From contig NC_085140.1 of the NCBI RefSeq assembly GCF_024139115.2, forward strand, positions 102,746,988 to 102,810,987: a stretch of 64,000 bases of DNA. The letters run 5' to 3'. Shown here one piece after another: positions 32,395 through 43,773 of this stretch. The stretch comes from Armigeres subalbatus. Taxonomy: Eukaryota > Arthropoda > Insecta > Diptera > Culicidae. The notes under the pieces are model-generated. The model saw only the letters and a list, made by a program, of their open reading frames with translations, searched no databases and was not told where the DNA came from. Both the position numbers and the translations under genes were made by a program. Within the stretch, counting starts at the first letter, position 1; every line of letters begins with the position of its first letter.

Positions 32395-33190
32395 ATTCTC
32401 TTGAAGAGAAGATTCCGAGCCTCTTGAAAAACGGCTTTCAAGCCATTTAAAGGTAAGATTCTAAGCAACTCTCCAGTCTCCAGTAGCCTTGCGAGTAAAG
32501 GCTTAGAATTGCCAATCTGGAGATGGCAAGTTCGATTCTCAGTGTGATCTAGGACCAACTAATGCAATGGCGGGCATAGAAAGCTTTCAATTAATAACTG
32601 AGGAAAATCGAATAGAATACTAAGTGGAAAAGCAGGCCAAGCTCCAGTTGGAATGTAGAGCCATAGAAGAAGAAGATTCTAAGCAACTTGAAAGGACGCT
32701 TCACCCCTTGAAAAGAGGCTTCCGAGCCTTTTGAAAGAATGTTTCCGGGCCTCTTGAAAGGAGGCTTTCGAGCCTTTGAAAAGACTCTCCCAGGCTTCCT
32801 GAAAGGGGGCATCCGGGCCGAGGCTTTCGGGGCTCTTGAAAGTAGGCTTCCGGGCCTCTTGAAAGGAGGCTTCTGGGCCTATTTGAAAGAGGTTTCCAGG
32901 CCTTTTGACAGAAGACTTCCGGGCTTCTTAAGAGGAGACTTCCGGACTTCTAGAAAGGAGGCTACCGGGCCTTTTGAAAGAAGGCCTCTGAACCTCTTGA
33001 AAGTAGGCCTCTGAACCTCTATAAAGTAGGTTTCCGAAACATTTGAAAGAAGGCTTCCAAGCCTCTTGAAAGAAGTCCTCCGAACCTCTTGAAAGGAGTC
33101 CTTCGAGGTGCTTAGAAGAAGGCTTTTGAGAAGCGTTGAAGGATGCTTCCAATTCTCTTGCAACGAAGCAACTGAGCTTTTCGAAAAAAA
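32395..33190. repeat. 23-bp minisatellite inside the hAT-type element
   Basis: Diverged units such as GAGCCTTTTGAAAGAATG and GGGCCTCTTGAAAGGAGGCT match the 11.9-15 kb minisatellite, in the same plus-strand orientation. They are split by the SINE at 32471-32673. Confidence 0.9.
32471..32673 (+). mobile_element. tRNA-derived SINE (Feilai-like), complete insertion
   Basis: The 203-bp insert lies between 15-bp duplications AGATTCTAAGCAACT (32456-32470, 32674-32688). It has an A-box-like GTAGCCTTGCGAGTAAAGGC, a B box AAGTTCGATTCTC about 40 bp on, a short body with AATTAATAACTGAGGAAAA, and an AGAAGAAG tail. Such SINEs are transcribed by Pol III and moved by LINE enzymes. Confidence 0.85.
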
Positions 33191-33412
33191 AGCCTTCGTG
33201 TCTCTCTGTTTTTTAAATTTGTTCATTCGTCGTTCTGTCCTTTTGATCTTTTGTCCCACACTGTGGTGGTTGTGGAGAGAAGGATTCAAAAGTCTTGTAA
33301 CTGATCGACATGCATATTATGTACACAATTTTGAAATAAAAAAATAAAATAACTAAAACTTTATCAATAAGTTTTGATTAAAATTGATTAAAATCCGCCA
33401 TTATGCATTTTT

Positions 33413-33519
33413 CCCTAGCAGCACAATTCACGTTGATTTGGTTGAAATAACTCATATATGACCAAATTTAGTCGTATATGAGTATAATAGACTAATTTAC
33501 AACATGTGTGTTGCTCGGG
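33413..33519 (-). mobile_element. 107-bp MITE (copy a)
   Basis: CCCTAGCAGCACAA ... GTTGCTCGGG ends. The reverse complement aligns end to end with the 107-bp copy at 63001-63107. TT flanks both sides, and the related hAT end fragment at about 1140 has the uninterrupted CATTTTTGTC, which identifies the insertion. Confidence 0.8.
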
Positions 33520-34229
33520 TTGTCCGAGGTACCCCCTGGGCCCGGCGAAGGTACCCCCAGGGGTACATGTACCCCAGGTTGAGAACCGCTGCTATAGTCT
33601 ATTATAAGCTATAATGACTATAGTCATTCATCTGTATTCACCTGTATTTTTTTACGTTTTATCGACCCGATTTTATGAAAGTGCGTTAAATTTCCAACGG
33701 AAAAGGTACAGGGGATGGACAAAATAGTTAGGATAGGCAAATTTTGGGTAAAATTAGATGTGTTGTAACTACCTTAGTTTTCAACCGATTTTGACAATTC
33801 AGGCATGCCTGAACTAGAAAATTAATGTAGTTTGACGGTATGTCCATGGAACCGACTTTAGCCTCCGGATTCCGGATATATTCCGAGTTTTTTGGAGGTA
33901 GGTTCAAAACCGTAAATTTGAGGTGGATATTAGGAGAAGTTGTGGTTGAAAATTGAATAATATTAGTAACCACAAATGGGTAGGGCTCTTGCTGATTAGA
34001 ACCATATATTGAGATTTGTAATCGGACCAGAATCAAGTGAGATATGGCCATTTCTTTATAATCGGTTCCGATCGATACTTATCAAAGGGGTCAGGCCACA
34101 ACTTCATTTGAATCTCGCTTTTTGATAGATGGTCCACTATGATTTTATTCTAGAAGGCCTCTAATGTGTCAAGAATGAAAAATCAATTGAATAAACGGAT
34201 CCTGGAGTCACTGAGATGTCCCCGGGGAA

Positions 34230-36420
34230 CCTGTGAATGGGGACATTTAAGTTTTAGCACCAAAATCAGTCATTCGACGGCTCTTTTTTCATGGTTTTCG
34301 ATCAGGAAGCGAAGTATGAATATAAAATAATACATTGACGGCTCTGACCGCTTCCAGGATCTACGGATTGGCCCCGGGGAACCTGTGGAAGGGGACGTTT
34401 TAGTTTTACCAAAAAAAACCAGTCGTTCGACGGCTCTTTTTTCATGGTTTTCGATCAGGAAGCGAAGTATGGATATAAAATGGTCCATTGACGGCTCTGA
34501 CCGCTTTCAAGACCTACGGATTGGCCCGGGGGAACCTGTGGAAGGGGACACTTTAGTTTTACCACCAAAACCAGTCGTTCGACGGCTCTTTTTTCATGGT
34601 TCTCGATCAGGAAGCAAAGAATGAATATAAAATGGTCAATAGATGGTTCTGACCGCTTCCAGGACCTACGGATTTGCCAGGGGAACCTTTGGAAGGGGAC
34701 ATTTTAGTTTTACCACCAACACCAGTCATGCGAAGGCTCTTTTTTCATGGTTTCCGATCAGGAAGCGAAGTATGAATATACAATGGTCCATTGACGGCTC
34801 TGACCGCTTTCAGGATCTCCGGATTGGCCCCGGGGAACCTGTCGAAGGGGACATTTTAGTTTTACCACCAAAACCAGTCATTCGACGGCTCTTTTTTCAT
34901 GGTTTCCGATCAGGAAGTACCTGAATATAAAATGGTCAATTGACGGCTCTGACCGCTTCAAGGATCTACGGATTGGCCTCGGGGAACCAGTGGAAGGGGA
35001 CATTTTAGTTTTACCACCAAAACCATTCATTCGACGGCTCTTTTTTCATGGTTTCCGATCAGGAAGTATAGAATGAATATAAAATGGTCAATTGACGGCT
35101 CTGACCGCTTCAAGGATCTACGGATTGGCCCCGGAGAACCTGTTGAAGGGGACATTTTAGTTTTAGCACCAAAACCATTCATTCGACGGCTCTTTTTTCA
35201 TGGTTTTCGATCAGGAAGCGAAGTATGGATATAAAATGGTCCATTGACGGCTCTGACCGCTTTCAAGACCTACGGATTGGCCCGAGGGAACCTGTGGAAG
35301 GGGACACTTTAGTTTTACCACCAAAACCAGTCGTTCGACGGCTCTTTTTTCATGGTTCTCGATCAGGAAGCGAAGAATGAATATACAATGGTCAATAGAC
35401 GGTTCTGACCGCTTCCAGGACCTACGGATTTGCCCGGGGGAACCTGTGGAAGGGGACATTTTAGTTTTACCACCAACACCAGTCATGCGAAGGCTCTTTT
35501 TTCATGGTTTCCGATCAGGAAGCGAAGTATGAATATAAAATGGTCCATTGACGGCTCTGACCGCTTTCAGGATCTCCGGATTGCCCCCGGGGGACATTTT
35601 AGTTTTACCACCAAAACCAGTCATTCGACGGCTCTTTTTTCATGGTTTCCGATCAGGAAGTACCTGAATATAAAATGGTCAATTGACGGCTCTGACCGCT
35701 TCAAGGATCTACGGATTGGCCTCGGGGAACCAGTGGAAGGGGACATTTTAGTTTTACCACCAAAACCATTCATTCGACGGCTCTTTTTTCATGGTTTCCG
35801 ATCAGGAAGTATAGAATGAATATAAAATGGTCAATTGACGGCTCTGACCGCTTCAAGGATCTACGGATTGGCCCCGGAGAACCTGTTGAAGGGACATTTT
35901 AGTTTTAGCACCAAAACCATTCATTCGACGGCTCTTTTTTCATGGTTTTCCATCAGGAAGCAAAGCATAAATATAAAATGGTCCATTGTCAGCTCTGACC
36001 GCTTCCAGGACCTACGGATTGCCCTCGAGGAACCTGTGAATGAGGACATTTTAGTTTTATCACTAAAACCAGTCATTCGATTTTCGATCAGGAAGCGAAG
36101 TATGAATAAAAAATGGATCATTGACGGCTCTGACCGCTTTCAAGACCCACGGATTGCTCCTGGAGAATCTGTTTAAGGGGACATTTTATTTTAAGCATCG
36201 TAACCAGTCATTCGACGGCTCTTTTCTAGTGGTTTCGATTAGGAATCGAGAAATGAATATAAAAGGGACCATTGAAGGCTCTGGCCGCTTTCTGGACCTA
36301 CAGATTGGCCCAGGAAACCTATGGAAGGGGACATTTTAGTTTTAGCACCAAAACAGTCATACAACGGCTCTTTTTTCATGGCTTTGAATCAGGAAGCGAA
36401 GTATGAAGTAGGATGGTTCC
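34230..36420 (+). repeat. ~152-bp tandem repeat, left half of fold-back 2
   Basis: GACGGCTCTGACCGCTT-type marks at 34337, 34490, 34642, 34793, 34942, 35094, 35245, 35398, 35550, 35685, 35837, 35988, 36123 and 36274: 14 units, 135-153 bp apart. Units 34490-35245 and 35245-36000 share the same series of variants, a five-unit higher-order repeat. Repetitive ORFs (GEPVEGDILVLPPKPVIRRL) are shadows. Confidence 0.93.
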
Positions 36421-36429
36421 CCGAGAGCT

Positions 36430-38110
36430 ATCCGTAGGTTCAGAAAACGGTCAGAGCCGTCAATGGTTCATTTCTTGTTCATACTTCACATTCTGATTGA
36501 AATCTATGAAAAAAGAGCCGTCCAATGATTGGTTTTTGTGCTGAAACTAAAATGTCCCCGTCCACAATTTCCGGGGGGCAATCCGTAAGTTCTGGAAGCG
36601 GTCAGATCCATTAATGGTCCAATTTATACTCATACTTCGTTTTCTGATCAAAAATCAATATTGGTTTTGGTGCTGCAACCTAAATTTTTCCACTGGTTTT
36701 TCGGGGGGAATCTGTAGGTCCTGAGAGCGGTCAGAGTCATCAATGGTCAATTTTATATTCATGCTTTGCTTATATTAAAGAAGAGCTGTCGAATGATTGA
36801 TTTTAATGTAAAAACTAAAATTTCCCCTTCCACAGGTTCCTCGGGGGCAACCAGTAGGTCCTGGAAGTGGTCAAAGCTGTCAATGGTCCTTTTATATTTA
36901 CAGTAAAACCTCCAGAGATATTGAAGTCGATATTGAAGGGACCATCGACTCAAGGAAATATCGAGATGTGGAAAATACAAACCTTGTGATGCTGTTTGAA
37001 AGGACCATCGTAGTGACCCAGAACATATTTTTTAATATGGAATAATTTGCTTCTATGAGACGATATCGAGTCATAGAATATCGACTCATGGAGTTTTAAC
37101 TGTATACTTTGCTTCCTGATCGAAAACCTATAAAAAGAGCCGTCGAATAACTGATTTTAGTGCTAAAACTTATATGTTCCCTTCCACAGGTTCCCCGGGG
37201 GCAATCCTTGGGTCCTGGAAGCGATCAGAGCCGTCAATGATCCATTTTATTTTCGTACTTCGCTTCCTGATCGAAAACCATGAATGAAGAGCTGTCGAAT
37301 GGCTGGTTTTGGTGCTAAAACTAAAATGTCCCCTTTCACAGGTTCCTCGGGGCCAATGCGTAGATCCTGGAATCGGTCAGAGCCGCCAATTGACCATTTT
37401 ATATTCATTTCTCGATTCCTAATCGGAAACCATGAAAAAAGAGCCTTCGAATGACTGGTTTTGGTGCTAAAACTTAAATGTCCCCTTCCACAGGTTCCCC
37501 CGGGCCAATCCGTAGGTCCTGGAAGCGGTCAGAACCGTCAATTGACCATTTTATATTCATACTTCGCTTCCTGATCGAAAACCATGGAAAAAGAGCCGTC
37601 GAACGACTGGTTTTGGAGGTAAAACTAAAACGTCCCCTTCAACAGGTTTCCCGAGGTCAATCTGTAGATCCTGGAAGCGGTCAGAACCGTCAATTGACCA
37701 TTTTATATTCATACTTCGCTTCCTGATCGAAAACCATGAAAAAAGAGCCGTCGAACGACTGGTTTTGGTGGTAAAACTAAAATGTCCCCTTCCACAGGTT
37801 CCCTGGGGCCAATCCATAGGTCATGGAAGCGGTCAGAACCGTAAATTGACCATTTTATATTCATACTTCGCTTCCTGATTGAAAGCCATGAAAAAAGAGC
37901 CGTTGAAAGACTGGTTTTGGTGGTAAAGCTAAAATGTCCCCTTCAACAGGTTCCCAGGGGCCAATCCGTAGATCCTGGAAGCGGTTAGAGCCGTGAATTG
38001 ACCATTTTATATTCATACTTCGCTTCCTGATCGAAAACCTTGAAAAAAGAGTCGTCGAATGGCTGATTTTGGTGCTAAAGCTAAAATGTCCCCATTCACA
38101 GGTTCCCCGG
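36430..38110 (-). repeat. ~152-bp tandem repeat, right half of fold-back 2
   Basis: About ten units in the opposite orientation (GGTCAGAGCCGTCAAT marks at about 36450, 36600, 36730, 36868, 37225, 37377, 37528, 37679, 37830 and 37981). The larger gap after 36868 is explained by the MITE at 36901-37102. The inner units near the switch are the most diverged. Confidence 0.93.
36901..37102. mobile_element. 202-bp TA-flanked, pogo-like MITE
   Basis: CAGTAAAACCTCCAGAGATA at the left and rc CAGTTAAAACTCCATGAGTC at the right, flanked by TA (36899-36900, 37103-37104). Taking it out with one TA restores a normal satellite unit (TTTATATTTATACTTTGCTT). It inserted after the tandem array existed. Confidence 0.9.
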
Positions 38111-38589
38111 GGACATCCCAGCGACTCCAGGATCCGTTTATTCAATTGGTTTTTCATTCTTGACACATTAGAGGCCTTCTAGAATAAAATCATAGTGGAA
38201 CATCTATCAAAAAGCGAGATTTAAATTAAATTGTGGCCTGACCCCTTTGATAAGTATCGATCGGAACCGATTATAAAGAAATGGCCATATCTCACTTGAT
38301 TCTGGTCCGATTCCATTTGTGGTTACTAATATTATTCAATTTTTACCCACAACTTCTCCTAATATCCACCTCAAATTTACGGTTTGGAACCTACCTCCGA
38401 AAAACCCGAAATATATCCGGAATCCGGTGGCGGTTCCATGGACATACCGTCAAACTACATTAATTTTCTAGTTCAGGCATGCCTGAATTGTCAAAATCGG
38501 ATGATAACTAAGATAGTTACAGCACATCAAATTTTACCCAAAATTTGCCTATCCTAATTATTTTGTCCATCCTCCGTATATTGTATTTT

Positions 38590-39007
38590 TTTTTCTAAGT
38601 GCTACCGTTTCTGAGATACAGCAGTTATAAGATAAAATACACCGATTTTTTAAATTTTCAGTCATTTTCGATTTTTTTCGATTCTATTCAACCTAGAATC
38701 AAATTTTACTGAACTGTTGATATTTATTGACAAATGCTAGTAATAGAGTAGGTTGACCATTCTCATGGTATGAGATGGTGGATAAAAAATTCTTTACATT
38801 TTTCTATGTATCAAATCCGAATCTTTCAACTATACTAATGTTTGGTATATCATTTAGCCAAAGGCTTCTATTCAATATTGAATAATCAATATGAACAAGT
38901 GATAGACAAATATAAGAAATAAATTTGAAAATTACAAACTTACGATGAAAAGGAAGCCAACTATCCTTGACCAATAGTAGAGGAAACGCCGTGTGCATGT
39001 TTTAACC
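38590..39007. other. Unassigned region between two fold-backs
   Basis: AT-rich, nothing recognised. A minus ORF at 38804-38998 is without known features. Confidence 0.4.
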
Positions 39008-39807
39008 CGTTGCACAGTGGGAATAAAAGGGCCCTTAACAGTACTTATTTAGATGCCGCTATTTTAGAGGTCCGGAAAAGACCCATTCTTATGTAAAAAA
39101 ATCCGAGGAATCGATTGGTGATATTTTCACTGCAGACAAATCATAGGAAAGGGCCCATTTTGCCCGATTTTCCCCAAAATACACCATAAAAACGAATTAT
39201 TGAACGGAAAATCTTATTTGCCGCTCCCGAAAAGTAGTCAAATATTACTCAAATGTTGATAGAATATTGGTGAAATGGATTGCATTGAATTCTGAGCGAG
39301 ACATAACTCAAAATTAGCCTATTTTGCCCGATTCTCCCCTAAACTCATGATTTAGGAAATAAAAGCTTCTGGAAAGTAATTTCTCGCGTTTAAAATTATC
39401 TTTGCTGATACAAATCTATTCAAGATACATGCAAATAGACATAATCTAAACGTTTCGTGATTGAAGATTTACGAAATGGATCATTTTGCCCGTTTTTTTC
39501 TAGCTGATTTTATCGGATAACACTATGGGAATCCGGACCTCCTAAAAAATCTCGTTTTTTGAAGTGATCCTATAGCCTTTCGGTACAACTTTGTTTTTTA
39601 CACATCTAAAGATGTCAATCATTTCATATTTTTTATCTGAAACAAGTGTGTGAAACAAAGCATTATCTGTTGTGTAAAAGTTGGATATGTCATTCATGCC
39701 ATTCATTAACATGCCTGTTCCCATATCAGTATTAAAGAAAACTGAGAAAATGTAAATTGTGTAGAAACAGAATCCGATGTAGAAAATTTTTGCATTTTCT
39801 TATGGAA

Positions 39808-39910
39808 AAACCCAACAAACAATTTAGGCTGAATAAGCATGTTTTTTTGGCTGAAGAAGCCTATTTTCAACTTATTAAGCGTTCTTTCAGCTTGCAATAT
39901 TTGTTGGGAA
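39808..39910 (-). repeat. Nested CCCAACAAA element, left arm
   Basis: CCCAACAAACAATTTAGGCT to AATATTTGTTGGGAAG has inverted CCCAACAAAYAAT-type ends. The mirror copy is at about 40116-40221. Its presence in both arms shows it predates the palindrome's duplication. Confidence 0.6.
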
Positions 39911-40115
39911 GTCAGTTATCAGGAATTTTCTAAATTAATGGCTATAATAATCAAACAGCATTAATCAATTGTTCCTGATAACCTGATATATGTATATATA
40001 TATGTATATATATACATATATCAGGTTATCAAGAACAATTGATTAATGCTGTTTGATTATTATAGCCATTATGATTATTATAGCCATTAATTTAGAAAAT
40101 TCCTGATAACTGACT

Positions 40116-40221
40116 TCCCAACAAATATTGCAAGCTGAAAGAACGCTTAATAAGTTGAAAATAGGCTTCTTCAGCCAAAAAAACATGCTTATTCAGCCTA
40201 AATTGTTTGTTGTGTTTTTTC
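40116..40221 (+). repeat. Nested CCCAACAAA element, right arm
   Basis: Mirror image of 39808-39910 with the same boundaries (TTCCCAACAAATATTGC ... AAATTGTTTGTTG). Confidence 0.6.
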
Positions 40222-41039
40222 TTAAGAAAATGCAAAAATTTTCTACATCGGATTCTGTTTCTACACAATTTACATTTTCTCAGTTTTCTTTAATACTGAT
40301 ATGGGAACAGGCATGTTAATGAATGGCATGAATGACATATCATGTCATATATACTCATTAGGAATTTAATTAATTAATTTAATATTTCCATATATACATA
40401 AATATGGAATTTATAAACAGAGCATCACCTTCAGTAATATTAATATGACGGAGAAAGATTACCAGTAGCTCTATTGCGGGTTTGAAGTAGTATCGTACAC
40501 GTACTAGATCATTGTACTAGACTAAATCACGAATTTAGGAGATAATCGGGCAAAATAGACTATTTCGTAAATCTTTAATCACGAAACGATTAGAATATAT
40601 CTGTCTGCATGTATTTTGAATGGATTTGCACCAGCAAAGATCATTTTAAATGCGAGAAATTACTTTCCAGAAGCTTTTATTTCCTAAATCATGAGTTTAG
40701 GGGAGAATCGGGCAAAATAGGCTAATTATGAGTTATGTCTCGCTCAGAATTCAATGCAATCCATTTCACCAATATTCTATCAACATTTGAGTAATATTTG
40801 AGTCCTCTCCCAGAGCGGCAAATAAGATTTTCCGTTCAATAATTCGTTTTTATGGTGTATTTTGGGGAAAATCGGGCAAAATGTGCCCTTTCCTATGGTT
40901 TGTCTGCAGTGAAAATATCACCAATCGATTCCTCGGATTTTTTTACATAAGAATGGGTCTTTTCCGGACCTCTAAAATAGCGGCATCTAAATAAGTACTG
41001 TTACGGGCCCTTTTATTCCCACTGTGCGTTGGCATTCAT

Positions 41040-43515
41040 TGCAGTATATGAATTAGTATTGTTTTGGCCTTGCATGAATTAAGAAATAAACCCAAAAGTT
41101 GGAATTGTACAGTCCTAACAGTGAATTTCCTTGAAAACTTTATTGAACTAAGATCAATCACTCGAATATTTTCCTCTCCATTACACAATAAATCATGACC
41201 ATTAGATTGAGTAGTTTGTCAGCTAAATTAATGATTTTGTGTGTGTTACTTCTACGTGAAGTTAAACGATTTACAATGATATGGAAATGCTAATAGGGTA
41301 ACCGGCGGTAATGTTGGGCATGGATGTAACATTGGCTCATCACGCAAATTAATCAATATTTTAGCGATAATACGTCGATTTGTAGGGAGATATTAACCAC
41401 TACTTCTTTAGAAAAGTGTATCAAACATATGTATATCTGCTTCATAACTCTAAATTTATACATTTCTTAAACTATTAAAAGAAATTATCTTGCGTGAAAA
41501 ATCACTTTGACTCGGTTTTTTAGCAGCCATGTTTCGTTGACTTATGCAGGCTGGCTGTGAGTTTTCCTTTTGCCCAATAAAAGAGTTTTCTGAATGAACA
41601 TACCTGCTTTCGCACATCAGATGAATGGATAACAACCACACTATGTCAGCTATCATTTTTATTTCACAATTTCCATTAGTAAAGCGACATAATTAACCAA
41701 AACTTTTTTGGACAATACTGGGGGCACCCGTAGCCAAATGGTGGCATGCGCTTTCGATTTGTAGCACCACGTTAGTATAGGTGAAACTCTAAAATCAAAA
41801 CATTCTCACCAATAACCCGTACTGGAGAAAATAACCGAAAGCTGCAGATAGAATATCCGATGCTTGCGATTAGGTTGCTGAGAATTTTTGTAAAAACAGG
41901 TTAATCCACTCAGCGGTTAAGTTTCATTCGCAAATTACATAACGCTAAAATCAACCCACACCAAGCCTCTAGTAATGCTTCATGTATGGTAGGGTTCTGA
42001 AATTTATAAAGTCCTTAACGCTCAGACAAGTACCCTCTCACAACCTAAAACGTCATGTAGTTTGTGAATGGGCCCTCATGATGCTTTTCTCGAATCACGA
42101 TATAATCGCTTTAATTTGCAGAACATACCAAAAATAATTGCCTACCTTACGGCCCCCAACCACGATTCAAGCAAAAGCGATTCAAGCATCAACCTTTCGT
42201 GGTTCGATACACCATTTTCTTCATAATTTCGCAAATTAATGATTTAATTAGTGTAGGAATATTTAGTTTTATCATCTTTCGCACGAATCCTACAAACATT
42301 CTCATTTAATAATGGAAAGATACAATGGATCGTATGTTTCATTAGATAAACTTTCAACGTCATTTCATGTGAATAGGTAATTTCAAGTCAAATTACTTGA
42401 CAAATACCTTCATCATAATTTAGATCTACTATTGATTGCAAAAAGTATTTTGATCTGTAAACTGATACCGAAAAAGTATTCTTTTAACTCGGGAAGTTGA
42501 AACACGTGAGAGTTTTGAGAGGATTCGAAACAGCTGATCGATATAGAGAGGAGTGGAATCAAACGCACGTACCGATCATGAAACTTCAATACAGGCCTAG
42601 TTAAAAACAAGCATCCAATAATTGTATTTATGAATAATTGTATAATAATATCAGGTAATTGGCACAGTTATAACTGTTTATGCACAGTACAAAGCACGGA
42701 ATTGCCTAGAATAAGTTTTACAATTGGCTTTCTTCAGTAGTGCGTTATGCATCATCCCCACCTAAAGCATTGTTTACGTTTCGGAAAAAAGTTTCTTTGA
42801 GAGTATAGCGAGAGCGAGAGCAACACAACTGCCATGGTTTCAACTAGCAGTAAATCTCAAAATTATGCGGCAGCCAATAATTAAATTAGGCAATTTGTTT
42901 GAAGGCACAACATGAGGGCTAGAACATGTAGCCTTTTTGCAATTGGAGCTTTTAATACAGTTTTCATTTTTCTAAACTTTTTCACTTGCAAATATGATAA
43001 AAATTTGGGAAATAAATTATTTATATAATAGGATTTTCGATAGCCTGTCCTTGGTAAGTGTGCTATTGGGGGAATCTAAAACGCACTCTCACAATCAGTA
43101 TGGTAGTATTTTACATGCAACCAATTGGAATTCACGCTCAAAAAGATAGTTTGATTTTCTCTATTTGTTTGCATGCTGTCTTTATTCAACGCAAGCAAAA
43201 TGACTGGTACTATAAACAGCAACCCATCTTTATCTTTCGTATGTTCGAAATCAACAATCACTCGTCCCAAGTGGGCTGAAAAATTATCCACCTTATAGGG
43301 ACAAGGATGCCGACATTTTGTCCATTTCTCTCGAGACTTTCGCTGGTTTAAATGAGATATTGCGGACATTCAATGTCGTTTTTTGCTATTTGGCGTCAAA
43401 ACCAAATGTAAGCAAGCCGGCTGGTGGAACAATTTTGGATGGAAATGCAATATATGAAGAATTATAACGATAAATGTGCTCAACCGTAGCATGATGAGCC
43501 AAGGTTTGAGCCGTT
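41040..43515. other. Mostly unassigned region
   Basis: No recognised gene. A tRNA-like fragment is at about 41720-41800. An ATG-initiated 97-codon minus ORF at 43076-43369 (begins MSAISHLNQRKSREKWTKCR, includes KCRHPCPYKVDNFSAHLG) looks protein-like but has no recognised domain or splice signals. The segment at ~43390-43510 resembles 49255-49375 (AAGGTTTGAGCC, GCAAG.CGCCTG words), so it is probably repetitive. Confidence 0.4.
41720..41800 (+). other. Weak tRNA-like segment
   Basis: GGGGGCACCCGTAGCCAAAT followed by GGTGGCATGCGC resembles a tRNA acceptor and D-arm. No good B box or T-arm follows (only GGTGAAACTCT). Probably a decayed SINE head. Confidence 0.25.
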
Positions 43516-43520
43516 ACCCC

Positions 43521-43773
43521 TATCATCTTCCAAACTTAGACGCACATGTTCATGATAGAATTAGAGGCGAAAGTATAGAATTGATAGTTCCGTTAGGATA
43601 CGGCAGGCATGAAGAATGTTTTTTATAGAAGTCGATTTGACTTCCGCTCGCTTTCAAATCGACTTCTATAAAAAACATTCTTCATGCCTGCCGTATCCTA
43701 ACGGAACTATCAATTCTATACTTTCGCCTCTAATTCTATCATGAACATGTGTGTCTAAGTTTGGAAGATGATA
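43521..43773. mobile_element. 253-bp near-perfect hairpin (fold-back MITE)
   Basis: Arms of about 120 bp (TATCATCTTCCAAACTTAGA ... to its inverse) with a turn at about 43640-43652 (CTTCCGCTCGCTT). Very few mismatches are visible between arms. The termini read TA...TA, consistent with a TA target duplication around TCATCTTCC ends. Low arm divergence suggests recent formation or gene conversion. Confidence 0.9.

Larger units (their letters stand above)
32211..33591. mobile_element. 1,381-bp hAT-type element carrying minisatellite, SINE and MITE
   Basis: CAGCGGTTCTCAACC at the left and GGTTGAGAACCGCTG at the right, with a perfect 8-bp duplication CTATAGTC (32203-32210, 33592-33599). No transposase frame exists. 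Internally, in order: GGTACCCC-rich subterminal DNA, a few 23-bp minisatellite units, a SINE, more minisatellite (to about 33190), A/T-rich DNA, a 107-bp MITE, and a GGTACC-rich subterminal region. A fragment of the right end is also at 1127-1206. Confidence 0.95.
33709..38576. mobile_element. 4.87-kb TA-flanked fold-back element (fold-back 2)
   Basis: Terminal inverted repeats CAGGGGATGGACAAAATAGT (left) and CGGAGGATGGACAAAATAAT (rc of right) extend, with indels, for roughly 500 bp of unique arm. TA flanks both ends (33707-33708, 38577-38578). Between the unique arms lie ~152-bp tandem units, reading plus from about 34230 to 36420 and minus from about 36430 to 38110. No transposase frame is present. 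TA duplication points to Tc1/mariner-like mobilisation. Confidence 0.88.
39013..41026. mobile_element. 2.0-kb palindrome with Transib-like ends (fold-back 3)
   Basis: Left end CACAGTGGGAATAAAAGGGC and right end, inverted, nearly the same, flanked by a 5-bp duplication CGTTG (39008-39012, 41027-41031). CACAGTG ends and a GC-containing 5-bp duplication are features of Transib transposons, whose ends resemble RAG heptamers. The arms match over most of ~1 kb and meet at an AT-rich palindrome near 40003. They differ at 39490-39690 versus 40345-40545. The same short peptide is encoded at 39706-39897 (minus) and 40128-40319 (plus), which merely reflects the palindrome. No transposase is present. Confidence 0.85.

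Noticed and set aside
35430..35819. 129-codon ORF with GEPVEGDILVLPPKP repeats
   Set aside because: It lies wholly within the ~152-bp fold-back repeat; the same peptide appears on the opposite strand in the right half.
39706..40319. Identical 63-codon ORFs on opposite strands
   Set aside because: Explained by the 2-kb palindrome; both arms encode the same short peptide by symmetry.
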